18,193 bases of DNA, taken from Casp-actino8 sp037147055. Its GTDB lineage: Bacteria > Actinomycetota > Acidimicrobiia > Acidimicrobiales > Ilumatobacteraceae. The stretch covers positions 1 through 18,193 of the forward strand of contig JBAWVW010000033.1 of NCBI GenBank assembly GCA_037147055.1. The letters are read 5' to 3'. The notes below the pieces were generated by a model. The model did not search any database, was not told where the DNA came from, and was given only the letters and a program-made list of their open reading frames with translations. Both the position numbers and the translations under genes were made by a program. Positions within the stretch are counted from its first letter, which is position 1. The number at the start of each line of letters is the position of its first letter. Shown here piece by piece: positions 6,306-13,583 of this stretch.

Positions 6306-7225
6306 TTTCGGCGACCTTCGGAGCGACCACCCATGTGGGCCAAGTGCGCACTGGCAACGAAGATAGTTATATCGCCATTGATGGTTTGTATTTCGTCGCC
6401 GATGGAATGGGTGGACACCGCGCTGGCGAAGTTGCCAGTGACATCGCCGTTCGCACCCTTGCGGAGATCTATCTTTCGCAGTCATCCCCCCTCACGTCGC
6501 CAGGACTCGTGAGTGACGCCATCTCCACGGCTAACACCGCCATATACATGGAGGCCATGCACGATCCAAACAAAAATGGCATGGGAACCACCTTGACGGG
6601 CTTAGTCGTCACTAATCCTCTTGAAAATAAAATCGTTGTCGCCAATGTTGGTGACAGTCGCACTTATTTGTGGCGTCACAACGAACTACATCAAGTGACT
6701 AAAGATCACTCTCACGTGCAAACCCTTGTTGATCGTGGCGTTATCTCACGCGCTGAAGCGCGCGTGCACTTTCAGCGCAATATCGTTCTGCGCGCTATGG
6801 GTATTGACTCGTGGGTTCTCGCCGATGTTGAAGGACGAATAGTCGAAGATAGTGACCGTTACATTCTGTGTAGCGACGGACTAGTCGATGAAGCCGATGA
6901 CGCCGAGATTGAGATTGAGATTCGAGCTTCAGTTTCTGCACAAGATTTATCAGATCGTTTAGTCGATCTCGCCAATCGAAATGGTGGGCGGGACAACATC
7001 ACTGTTGTTGTGGTCGACTTTGAAGTAGTACCTAACGAACCCATGACCGCACCCGAGAACAATCAGCCAAGTGAAATCATTGTGGAGAGTGCCACCGGTG
7101 TTGAGCCACACTCGCCCACCACTTCGCCTTCACCCTGGTTCAGAGTCGGCGCATACGCGATGTGGTTGGCCGCAGCAGCGATCACTGTCACAGTGATCAT
7201 TTCCGCCATCACATCGGCTCAGTGA
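6302..7225 (+). CDS. pstP: PP2C-family Ser/Thr phosphatase PstP
   Basis: A 307-residue phosphatase. Catalytic domain 1-240 has all PP2C metal-site motifs: RTGNEDS (16-22, Asp21), DGMGGHRAGE (34-43, Asp34 and Gly35), GMGTT (93-97), VGDSR (116-120, Asp118), SDG (191-193, Asp192) and GGRDNIT (228-234, Asp231). An acidic/Pro-rich linker follows (240-278), then a membrane helix near 283-304 ending in a very short outer tail. Mycobacterial PstP is longer because of its extracellular part; that part is absent here. It should remove phosphates from PknB and its substrates at the inner face of the membrane. Start ATGA overlaps fhaB; stop overlaps the rodA GTG. Confidence 0.94.
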   Translation: MISATFGATTHVGQVRTGNEDSYIAIDGLYFVADGMGGHRAGEVASDIAVRTLAEIYLSQSSPLTSPGLVSDAISTANTAIYMEAMHDPNKNGMGTTLTGLVVTNPLENKIVVANVGDSRTYLWRHNELHQVTKDHSHVQTLVDRGVISRAEARVHFQRNIVLRAMGIDSWVLADVEGRIVEDSDRYILCSDGLVDEADDAEIEIEIRASVSAQDLSDRLVDLANRNGGRDNITVVVVDFEVVPNEPMTAPENNQPSEIIVESATGVEPHSPTTSPSPWFRVGAYAMWLAAAAITVTVIISAITSAQ

Positions 7226-8616
7226 ACGGCACCAGTCAACCCATCGGAGCGGCACGGCGCTCAACTGAATTTCAATTAGTTTTCATGGCCGCAATGATTA
7301 CGGCCACCGCCTACACCTTGGCCTCACTCGGCAAGAACTCTGTGATACCGCCGCGAATCCTTCCGTTTCTGGCTGTTCTTTTGTTGGTGCTGATGTCAGC
7401 TCATATTGGTGTGCGTTGGTTAGCACAAGGTGCTGATTCAACTTTGCTCCCAGTCGCCGTTCTACTGAACGGTCTCGGTTACGTGATGATTGCCCGCCTA
7501 TCTGAACGCCTTGCAGGTCTGCAAACGACATGGACTTTTATCGGCGTGGCGTGCTTTATCGCTGTTCTTTTTCTTGTCCAACGAGTGAATGATTTAGCAC
7601 GCTATACATGGACCTTCTTCTTTTTCGGTGCAGGTTTGTTATTGCTTCCCATGGTGCCTGGGATCGGTTTTTCATCAGGTGGAGCGCGTATTTGGGTGAA
7701 TGTAGGACCCATCAACTTTCAACCGGGAGAATTTGCCAAATTAGCTCTGGCGTTATTTTTTGCTGGCTACCTATCGGAAAATCGCGAACTTATTTCGGCG
7801 GGCACATGGAAAGTTGGTCGACTCAATCTTCCAGAGCCGCGCCACTTGCTGCCACTACTCACCGCGTGGGGATTCTCCGTCATTGTCATGGTTGGTCAGA
7901 AAGATCTCGGATCAAGTTTGTTGTTCTTCACCTTGTTCATCGTCATGGTCTGGGTTGCTACAGAAAAAACAAGTTTTCTCGTTATCGGTCTCGGACTTTT
8001 TGTGGCCGGCGCAACGGCGGCTTATTTCATGTTTGATCATGTGCAAACCCGTTTTGCTATTTGGCTTGATCCATGGAGTCGGTATGAAGCCAAAGGCTTT
8101 CAAATCGCCCAAGCCATGTATGCCCTTGGCAGCGGTGGCGTCAGCGGTACTGGCTTGGGACTCGGTGACCCGACTCGCATTCCCGAAGCGAAAAACGATT
8201 TCATCTTCGCGGCGATTGGTGAAGAGATGGGGCTCTTCGGGGCAACGGCAATCCTCATCGCATTTTTGTTGCTCATCGGTGCCGGTCTACGAACCGCAAT
8301 GCGTACCCATCGCCCATTCGAAAAACTTCTTGCTGTTGGTCTCACGACAATTCTTGGGACGCAGGCTTTCATCATCATCGGTGGAGTCATTCGCGTCGTT
8401 CCCCTCACAGGCATCACATTGCCTTTCGTCAGTTATGGGGGCTCAAGCCTTGTCGCCAATTATATTTTGCTGGCACTACTCATCCGAGTGAGCGATAGTT
8501 CAGCTAGAGGCCTCGGTGAAGTTCCTGACACCGCCACCTCTGGGGAACGATTTGCCGTACGCAGAGCGATACGGAAATCAAAACGCCATCCAAACGATCA
8601 GGACGACCAATCGTGA
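7222..8616 (+). CDS. rodA: RodA/FtsW-family (SEDS) peptidoglycan glycosyltransferase
   Basis: A 464-residue polytopic SEDS protein that polymerises lipid II into glycan strands. The frame is open further upstream inside pstP, but the GTG at 7222 forms a GTGA overlap with the pstP stop and is followed by ARRSTEFQLV, a typical RodA opening, so I chose it. Family signatures in this numbering: QPGEFAK (167-173), GQKDLGSS (225-232), NDFIFAAIGEE (325-335) and PFVSYGGSS (401-409), with about ten membrane helices between. The pairing with pbpA, next in line and coupled by another GTGA overlap, is the standard SEDS-bPBP module. I call it RodA rather than FtsW because of gene order; sequence alone would not settle this. 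Confidence 0.92.
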   Translation: MNGTSQPIGAARRSTEFQLVFMAAMITATAYTLASLGKNSVIPPRILPFLAVLLLVLMSAHIGVRWLAQGADSTLLPVAVLLNGLGYVMIARLSERLAGLQTTWTFIGVACFIAVLFLVQRVNDLARYTWTFFFFGAGLLLLPMVPGIGFSSGGARIWVNVGPINFQPGEFAKLALALFFAGYLSENRELISAGTWKVGRLNLPEPRHLLPLLTAWGFSVIVMVGQKDLGSSLLFFTLFIVMVWVATEKTSFLVIGLGLFVAGATAAYFMFDHVQTRFAIWLDPWSRYEAKGFQIAQAMYALGSGGVSGTGLGLGDPTRIPEAKNDFIFAAIGEEMGLFGATAILIAFLLLIGAGLRTAMRTHRPFEKLLAVGLTTILGTQAFIIIGGVIRVVPLTGITLPFVSYGGSSLVANYILLALLIRVSDSSARGLGEVPDTATSGERFAVRRAIRKSKRHPNDQDDQS

Positions 8617-10088
8617 ACTCGCGCATCCGTCACCTTGCATTAGCGATGATCATTCTTTACGTGATTTTGTTCGTGCAACTTAATGTCATTCAGGTAGGAC
8701 GCAAAAATACTCTTGATAGCGACACGCGCAATACTCGTCAAACCGTACGCGACTACAACGATCCTCGTGGAGATATCCGCACCAAGGATGGGGTGGTCAT
8801 TGCCACATCGATTCGCAACGAATCAGGAAGTGAATTTGCGTGGCAGAGGACATACCCAAAGGGCGATCTCTATTCAGCAGTTACAGGATATTTCACCTTT
8901 GCGTATGGTGCCACTCAATTAGAAAAGACGCAAAACGATATTTTGGCGGGCCGTACTGTGGAACAGCAGATCAAAGGAATTGATTCGCTTTTCAATGGGC
9001 AGAACACCACGGGTTCAGTGCAGACCACTCTTGACTCGCGTATTCAGCAAGCGGCCAAGGATGCCCTTGGCAATCGTGAAGGCAGTGTTGTTGTGATTGA
9101 ACCTTCGACAGGAGCCATCAAGGCGATGTGGAGTTATCCAACCTATGACCCCAATCTCGTTGCCGTTCAAGATGATGAACTTGCGGGTGATGTTTTGAGA
9201 TATCTCGACTCCATGCCAGGTAAACCCCTTCTGGCGAATGCTTACCAAGAGCGATACATGCCGGGTTCAACGTTTAAGGTCATCACTGCGGCGGGGGCGC
9301 TTGATGCAGGACTGATCAATGCAGAATCATCGTGGGCTGACGAATCTGAGTTTCTTCCGCCACAAACTAATGATCCCATTCAGAACTATGGCAACAAAGT
9401 TTGCGGTGGTGATTTAGCCGAAGTCTTCCGTCGTTCATGTAACACACCATTCGCTCGCACGGCTATCGCTCTCGGTCCGCAAAAAATGGTAGACATCACC
9501 AAGGGTTTTGGTATCGGTGAAGTTATCCCATTTGATCTTCCCCGCACTGTGAGTAGCCAATTCGGAAATGTTGATTATTTTAAAAAGAATGTGCCCCTCT
9601 TAGGAATCGGAGGATTCGGTCAAGGCAATACCCAGATGGTGCCGTTACACATGGCAATGGTTGCTGCCTCAATTGCCAACAAGGGAATGATGATGAAGCC
9701 TTATGTTGTCGCAGCGACTTACGACCACAGTGGCGCAGTGCTGCGACGCACCTCTCCCACGGTGTGGAAGACCCCGATGAGTTCTGCGACCTCGGCGTTA
9801 TTGACTGAACTGATGATTGGAGTTGTGAACGAAGGTACGGCGAAGTGTTGTATGACCTTAGCCAACGGCATTCAGGCCGCTGCCAAGACCGGAACCGCGC
9901 AACTGAATGCGGCGGGGGAACCGCAAAGTTCTCATGCTTGGATCATCGCCTTTGCCCCTGCTCAAGCGCCGCGCTACGCCATCGTCGTCATGCTCAAGGG
10001 AACCACCGCCGACATCAGTGCCGGAACTGGAGGAACCTTGGCTGGACCAATCGCTAAGAAGGTTCTTGATATTGCCCTCACGCGATGA
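8613..10088 (+). CDS. pbpA: Class B penicillin-binding protein (PbpA), DD-transpeptidase
   Basis: A 491-residue bitopic protein. One N-terminal helix (about 7-27) is followed by a short dimerisation/pedestal region (including DYNDPRGDI near 48-55) and a transpeptidase domain from about 155. Active-site motifs are intact: STFK (219-222, acylated Ser219), SCN (275-277) and KTG (425-427). It should cross-link peptidoglycan outside the membrane together with the SEDS protein encoded upstream. The GTG start overlaps the rodA stop (GTGA), so the two are translationally coupled. The size fits mycobacterial PbpA. Cys264, Cys276, Cys412 and Cys413 are in the outer domain; a disulfide is possible. Confidence 0.94.
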   Translation: MNSRIRHLALAMIILYVILFVQLNVIQVGRKNTLDSDTRNTRQTVRDYNDPRGDIRTKDGVVIATSIRNESGSEFAWQRTYPKGDLYSAVTGYFTFAYGATQLEKTQNDILAGRTVEQQIKGIDSLFNGQNTTGSVQTTLDSRIQQAAKDALGNREGSVVVIEPSTGAIKAMWSYPTYDPNLVAVQDDELAGDVLRYLDSMPGKPLLANAYQERYMPGSTFKVITAAGALDAGLINAESSWADESEFLPPQTNDPIQNYGNKVCGGDLAEVFRRSCNTPFARTAIALGPQKMVDITKGFGIGEVIPFDLPRTVSSQFGNVDYFKKNVPLLGIGGFGQGNTQMVPLHMAMVAASIANKGMMMKPYVVAATYDHSGAVLRRTSPTVWKTPMSSATSALLTELMIGVVNEGTAKCCMTLANGIQAAAKTGTAQLNAAGEPQSSHAWIIAFAPAQAPRYAIVVMLKGTTADISAGTGGTLAGPIAKKVLDIALTR

Positions 10089-10106
10089 AGAGATATTCCC
10101 TTTTCG

Positions 10107-10124
10107 GCCCCTCTGAACAGGGGC
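10107..10124 (+). other. Small stem-loop between pbpA and pknB
   Basis: GCCCCT-CTGAAC-AGGGGC is a 6-bp GC-rich stem with a 6-base loop in the 52-base gap between pbpA and pknB, the largest gap in the operon. No T tract follows, so full termination is unlikely. It could mark a partial attenuator or an mRNA processing site that uncouples pknB from the upstream genes. The role is inferred. Confidence 0.35.
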
Positions 10125-10140
10125 GACCGTATCTCAGGCA

Positions 10141-12234
10141 ATGGACTCGGTAGCCTCTACAAGAGTTATGTCGGACAACAATTCAGTCATTATGAACGAT
10201 CGCTATGAGATGCAACAACGCATCGGGCGCGGTGGTATGGCCGATGTTTATCTGGCTCGCGACATCCTGCTTGATCGTCTCGTAGCCATCAAAGTTCTTT
10301 TCCCCGAGTTCGCCACTGACCCCGCATTTGTTGAAAGGTTTCGACGCGAAGCACAATCCGCCGGAAACCTCAATCACCCAAACATCGTCAGCGTCTACGA
10401 CTGGGGCCGCAGTAACAACACATATTTCATGGCGATGGAATATGTCCCGGGTCGCACACTGGCTGAAGCCCTCGCCGATGTTGGTCAAATCAGTGCCACG
10501 AAAGCCGCCGAGGTTGGTATCGAAGTGGCAGCGGCCTTGTCTTTCGCCCACCGCAATAATGTCGTCCACCGTGATATCAAGCCCGGAAACATTCTCATCG
10601 GTTCGAACGGGCAATTAAAAGTGGCCGACTTTGGTATCGCGCGTGCACTCGGAAGCGCTGCCGACAGCAACCTCACACAGATAGGCGCAGTGATGGGAAC
10701 TGCCGCTTACCTTTCACCCGAGCAGGCTCAGGGTGGTCAACCCGATCCGCGTAGTGATCTGTATTCACTTGGCATCGTTCTTTATGAAATGGTCGCTGGA
10801 CACCCACCATTTTCGGGCGATAACCCGGTATCTATTGCCTATAAGCAAGTTCATGACTCGCCGCAACCGCTCAACCAAATCGCCGGCGACGTCCCCCGCG
10901 CCTTCGAAGCCATCGTGGCACGTTTGTTGGCCAAGGATCCCGGCATGCGGTATCCCACAGCTGAAGCGGCGCGCGATGATTTACGACGGTTCCGCGATGG
11001 CGTTCCGGTGCAGGCTTTAGCTGACGCCATCAATCGTCGCAACGGTGATCCGTCATTACCTGACAACGCCCCAACAACGGTGATACCCGCTGGGCCCATC
11101 GTTGGAGGACCTGATGATCAGGCCTACACCCCAACAAGCGCGGCTCAAGATGCTGGCGCAACTTCAGTTATGCCACGCACAACCATTAACCCCAACCTCG
11201 ACTATCCACCTGGATACACACCGAGTAGCGCAATCAATGACATCAATGATCTACAAAAACGACGCACATCAATTGTGATCGCTGCAGTCTCCGCAACATT
11301 GTTCTTGATTGTGGCCGCCGTCGTCACTTTTCTCGCTCTCTCAGGTGGCACAAGTCAGACCGCCACCTTCGCTCTTCCCGATGTGACCTCACTGTCGCTT
11401 GATCAAGCCGTCACCACTCTCGAAGATTTGGGACTGAAGGTCGTCCCAGAAGCTGAGGAGACAAACTCTGTTGATGACAACATGGTGTGGAAGCAAATTC
11501 CAAATCCTGGCGAATCTGTGCGTGATGGTGACTCAATCACTGTTGTCTATAACCCTTCAAATACCCCCATTCCAGTGCCTAATCTGACCGGCTTAACAAT
11601 TGACCAAGCGCGCACTGCGCTGTTTAATCTCGGACTCACCATCGGTATTGTCACACCACAAAACGATCCAACTGCGCCAGAAAATACAATCATCTCTACA
11701 ATGCCCAAAAGTGGCGAGCAGGTGCTTGGTGGTGCAACCATTGATCTTGTTGTCAGTCAAGGTAGTGGAGTCATAAAAATTCCCGATGTCCAAGGGCAAA
11801 CAACCCAGGCTGCGCGTTCGGTGCTAGAAGGCGAGCCTTTTAAGTTCCTCGTCACTGTCGTCGAAGAGGCAAGTGCCACTGTTGATTCGGGTCGCGTCAC
11901 ACGCACTAGTCCGTCAATCGGTGGTGAGACCACAAAGGGTTCAGCACTCACTATCTACGTGTCAACTGGTCAAGCCACCAGTGCGGTGCCTTTAGTTTCA
12001 GGCCTCACCGAGGCCCAAGCCACCGCCAAACTTGTCTCAAGCGGATTTATTGTCATGGTTGAATACATTGAAGTGCCCGCAGCAAGTGCTAACGATGGTC
12101 GAGTGATCGCCCAAGATCCAAGCGCTAATGTGCAATCCATTCCTGGAAGCCAGGTGTTGTTAAAAGTTGGCAAGGCAATCGTGGCGACAACAACAACCAC
12201 GCCTGTAACGACCATTGCAACAACAACGCCGTAA
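10141..12234 (+). CDS. pknB: PknB: PASTA-domain transmembrane Ser/Thr kinase
   Basis: A 697-residue Hanks-type kinase. Kinase domain about 22-285: glycine loop GRGGMADV (29-36), Lys51 in VAIKV, HRD (143-145), KPGN, DFG (163-165) and GTAAYLSPEQ (186-195), so it should be active. Then a disordered Thr/Pro-rich linker (300-372), one membrane helix (about 377-400) and four PASTA repeats near 408-472, 476-540, 545-610 and 614-677, which in this family bind muropeptides/lipid II outside the cell. A Thr-rich tail ends the protein. Later starts at codon 10 or 18 are also possible, since the kinase domain begins near 22; no Shine-Dalgarno decides. It is the last gene of the operon, convergent with trpG with 13 bases between stops. 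No pknA homologue is present in the cluster. Confidence 0.95.
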   Translation: MDSVASTRVMSDNNSVIMNDRYEMQQRIGRGGMADVYLARDILLDRLVAIKVLFPEFATDPAFVERFRREAQSAGNLNHPNIVSVYDWGRSNNTYFMAMEYVPGRTLAEALADVGQISATKAAEVGIEVAAALSFAHRNNVVHRDIKPGNILIGSNGQLKVADFGIARALGSAADSNLTQIGAVMGTAAYLSPEQAQGGQPDPRSDLYSLGIVLYEMVAGHPPFSGDNPVSIAYKQVHDSPQPLNQIAGDVPRAFEAIVARLLAKDPGMRYPTAEAARDDLRRFRDGVPVQALADAINRRNGDPSLPDNAPTTVIPAGPIVGGPDDQAYTPTSAAQDAGATSVMPRTTINPNLDYPPGYTPSSAINDINDLQKRRTSIVIAAVSATLFLIVAAVVTFLALSGGTSQTATFALPDVTSLSLDQAVTTLEDLGLKVVPEAEETNSVDDNMVWKQIPNPGESVRDGDSITVVYNPSNTPIPVPNLTGLTIDQARTALFNLGLTIGIVTPQNDPTAPENTIISTMPKSGEQVLGGATIDLVVSQGSGVIKIPDVQGQTTQAARSVLEGEPFKFLVTVVEEASATVDSGRVTRTSPSIGGETTKGSALTIYVSTGQATSAVPLVSGLTEAQATAKLVSSGFIVMVEYIEVPAASANDGRVIAQDPSANVQSIPGSQVLLKVGKAIVATTTTTPVTTIATTTP

Positions 12235-12247
12235 TCTTCGAGTTCAA

Positions 12248-12826
12248 TCACCCGCAAGTTGTAAGAAAATTTCGCAGCATGTCTCGCCCCGAACTTGTGA
12301 GAATACTTTCCGGATGAAATTGCACGCCTTCGACGGGCAAAATTCGATGACGAACACCCATCACAGTTCCATCGAATGTTTCGGCCGTGATCTCTAAATC
12401 TTCTGGCATTGTGTCTCGCTCAATTACTAAAGAGTGATAGCGCGTGGCAGTAAATGGGTTCGCCACGCCTGCGAATACGCCAACATTCTGATGCGCTACT
12501 TCGCTGGTCTTCCCGTGCATCAGTTGAGGTGCGCCAATAATGTTTCCGCCAAAGACATGGCCGATCGCCTGATGTCCGAGACATACTCCGAACACCGGTG
12601 TTCCTCGTTCAGCGAAAGGTGTAATCACATCACAAATGATCCCTGCCTCTTCTGGGCGACCTGGTCCTGGGGATAATAAGACGCCGTCAACTGCGAGAGC
12701 CAGGGCCTGAGTAACCGTCAAATCATCATGACGGTAGACGATTGGATCGGCACCAAGTTCTCCGAGATACTGCACCAAGTTGTAGACAAAACTGTCGTAA
12801 CTGTCAATGACCAGAACCCGCTTCAC
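12248..12826 (-). CDS. trpG: Class I glutamine amidotransferase subunit (TrpG/PabA)
   Basis: A 192-residue glutaminase domain that supplies ammonia to anthranilate or aminodeoxychorismate synthase. The motifs are complete: DSYDSF (8-13), LLSPGPGRP (50-58), nucleophile Cys82 in GVCLGHQ, and His171/Glu173 in FHPES. A stand-alone gene of this kind lies beside pknB and crgA in mycobacteria (annotated trpG there). Without the partner synthase, use in tryptophan or in folate synthesis cannot be decided. It opens with GTG at 12826, giving the family-typical KRVLVIDSYDS N-terminus, and lacks a Shine-Dalgarno; a TAGGCT element six bases upstream suggests a leaderless mRNA. Confidence 0.93.
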   Translation of the reverse strand: MKRVLVIDSYDSFVYNLVQYLGELGADPIVYRHDDLTVTQALALAVDGVLLSPGPGRPEEAGIICDVITPFAERGTPVFGVCLGHQAIGHVFGGNIIGAPQLMHGKTSEVAHQNVGVFAGVANPFTATRYHSLVIERDTMPEDLEITAETFDGTVMGVRHRILPVEGVQFHPESILTSSGRDMLRNFLTTCG

Positions 12827-12832
12827 CTCGTC

Positions 12833-12838
12833 AGCCTA
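12833..12838 (-). promoter_or_regulatory. Putative -10 element (TAGGCT) of trpG
   Basis: On the minus strand TAGGCT fits TANNNT and ends six bases before the GTG start at 12826. No Shine-Dalgarno is present, so a leaderless transcript fits. It diverges from the crgA element about 70 bases away. No clear -35. Confidence 0.38.
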
Positions 12839-12904
12839 AAACCAATTTTGATAAAACCGAGGCGGAACCTCGTCGTCAGTGAGGCAGTGACTATCACCAG
12901 TGCG

Positions 12905-12910
12905 TACACT
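12905..12910 (+). promoter_or_regulatory. Putative -10 element (TACACT) of crgA
   Basis: TACACT fits TANNNT closely and ends eight bases before the crgA GTG (12919), which has no Shine-Dalgarno. The expected transcription start is at or within two bases of the GTG, so the mRNA would be leaderless. No clear -35. Confidence 0.42.
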
Positions 12911-12918
12911 TTCATCTC

Positions 12919-13236
12919 GTGGCACCTCCGAAACGTAAATCAGGCGGACGTACGACCCCGAAGGGCACTCGACCCAACGAAGGCGACTCCGGTACACCAA
13001 CTCATAACGAGAATGGGGTTTCTGCCTCGACTCGCTACACGCCGCCTGTCCCCAAATATGTCAAGCAAAGCCCGCAATGGGTCCCGATCTTGATGTTTGC
13101 CCTATTTATTCTCGGTGCATTAGTGATTTTGCTGTATTACTTGGGCGCCGTTCCGGGTGGCCGAAGCAACCTCTATCTGGTCGCTGGGTTGGGCTTTATT
13201 CTCGGTGGGCTATACACCGCGACCAAATATCATTGA
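12919..13236 (+). CDS. crgA: CrgA cell-division membrane protein
   Basis: A 105-residue small membrane protein. A basic, Pro/Gly-rich cytoplasmic N-terminus (1-50) leads into RYTPPVPK and SPQWVP, then two helices near 55-75 and 83-101 joined by a short outer loop with a PGG turn, ending in GGLYTATKYH. This is the CrgA layout, a family confined to Actinobacteria that recruits or holds septal factors such as FtsZ-ring components and PBPs. Position next to trpG and the pknB cluster matches mycobacteria. GTG start without Shine-Dalgarno; a TACACT element eight bases upstream makes it a likely leaderless gene. The N-terminal tail is longer than in the mycobacterial protein. Confidence 0.9.
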   Translation: MAPPKRKSGGRTTPKGTRPNEGDSGTPTHNENGVSASTRYTPPVPKYVKQSPQWVPILMFALFILGALVILLYYLGAVPGGRSNLYLVAGLGFILGGLYTATKYH

Positions 13237-13250
13237 CCCAGCATTGACCT

Positions 13251-13271
13251 TTATCCCCAACTTGTGGATAA
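13251..13271. promoter_or_regulatory. Inverted pair of DnaA-box sequences
   Basis: TTATCCCCA on plus (13251-13259) faces TTATCCACA on minus (13263-13271). The second is a perfect match to the classical DnaA-box consensus TTATNCACA, and the first differs at one base. They are three bases apart and form TTATCC-N9-GGATAA. A weaker GGGGATA follows at 13276-13282. Sited just after the crgA stop, in a gene-free gap. DnaA binding is inferred. Confidence 0.5.
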
Positions 13272-13299
13272 GGCAGGGGATAGTCACAAGCGTGTAACT

Positions 13300-13318
13300 T
13301 CCCGTTCACTCAACGGGA
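13300..13318. terminator. Possible bidirectional hairpin terminator between crgA and the zinc-ribbon gene
   Basis: TCCCGTT-CACTC-AACGGGA is a perfect 7-bp stem with a 5-base loop, lying between two convergent genes and overlapping the last codon of the minus-strand one. There is no T run on either side, so it would be a tract-less hairpin of the kind common in Actinobacteria. Confidence 0.42.
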
Positions 13319-13575
13319 GCCACGAAATCCATGTCTTCCATACAGTGCCGAGGTGGAACGGGATCTTGTTCGGGGGCCATCGTCATGCGCAATTCAACCC
13401 CACACAAACTGCAGCGATAGCGCACATTGACTCGACGGAGTTCGCCTTCAGGTGGCGGGGCTGGAAGTGGGGTAGTCATGCTGCGCAGCATCCCAACTCC
13501 GACACGCCATAAGAAAAAGAACAAAATTACCGCACCGAGAATCCAGATCACACCTGCGAAATCCACGGCGAGCAT
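13306..13575 (-). CDS. Small membrane protein with a C-terminal zinc-ribbon-like motif
   Basis: An 89-residue protein with one helix near 6-27, a basic segment, a Pro-rich linker (35-45) and a C-terminal cluster CSLC (55-58) and HC (77-78) spaced like a small zinc ribbon. The family is unrecognised. I chose the ATG at 13575 because an AGGA six bases before it fits; a TTG one codon earlier is possible. It starts eight bases after the thiolase stop, so it is almost certainly co-transcribed with it, though nothing else ties it to fatty-acid metabolism. Two of the ligands follow the linker, so the ribbon may dangle on the cytoplasmic side. Function unknown. Confidence 0.7.
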   Translation of the reverse strand: MLAVDFAGVIWILGAVILFFFLWRVGVGMLRSMTTPLPAPPPEGELRRVNVRYRCSLCGVELRMTMAPEQDPVPPRHCMEDMDFVAPVE

Positions 13576-13583
13576 CAATGGTC

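Noticed and set aside
7162..7221. Upstream extension of rodA into pstP
   Set aside because: The extra 20 residues are His-rich and unlike any RodA; the GTG at 7222 makes the typical GTGA overlap.
7760..8491. Plus-strand open frame of 243 codons overlapping rodA
   Set aside because: It lies wholly inside the rodA frame, which has all SEDS motifs; the product is Ser/Cys-rich shadow sequence.
10107..10124. Rho-independent terminator between pbpA and pknB
   Set aside because: The stem is short and no T run follows; kept as an unassigned stem-loop.
13251..13290. Chromosomal replication origin
   Set aside because: Only two good boxes and no AT-rich unwinding region or dnaA/dnaN nearby; kept as a DnaA-box pair only.
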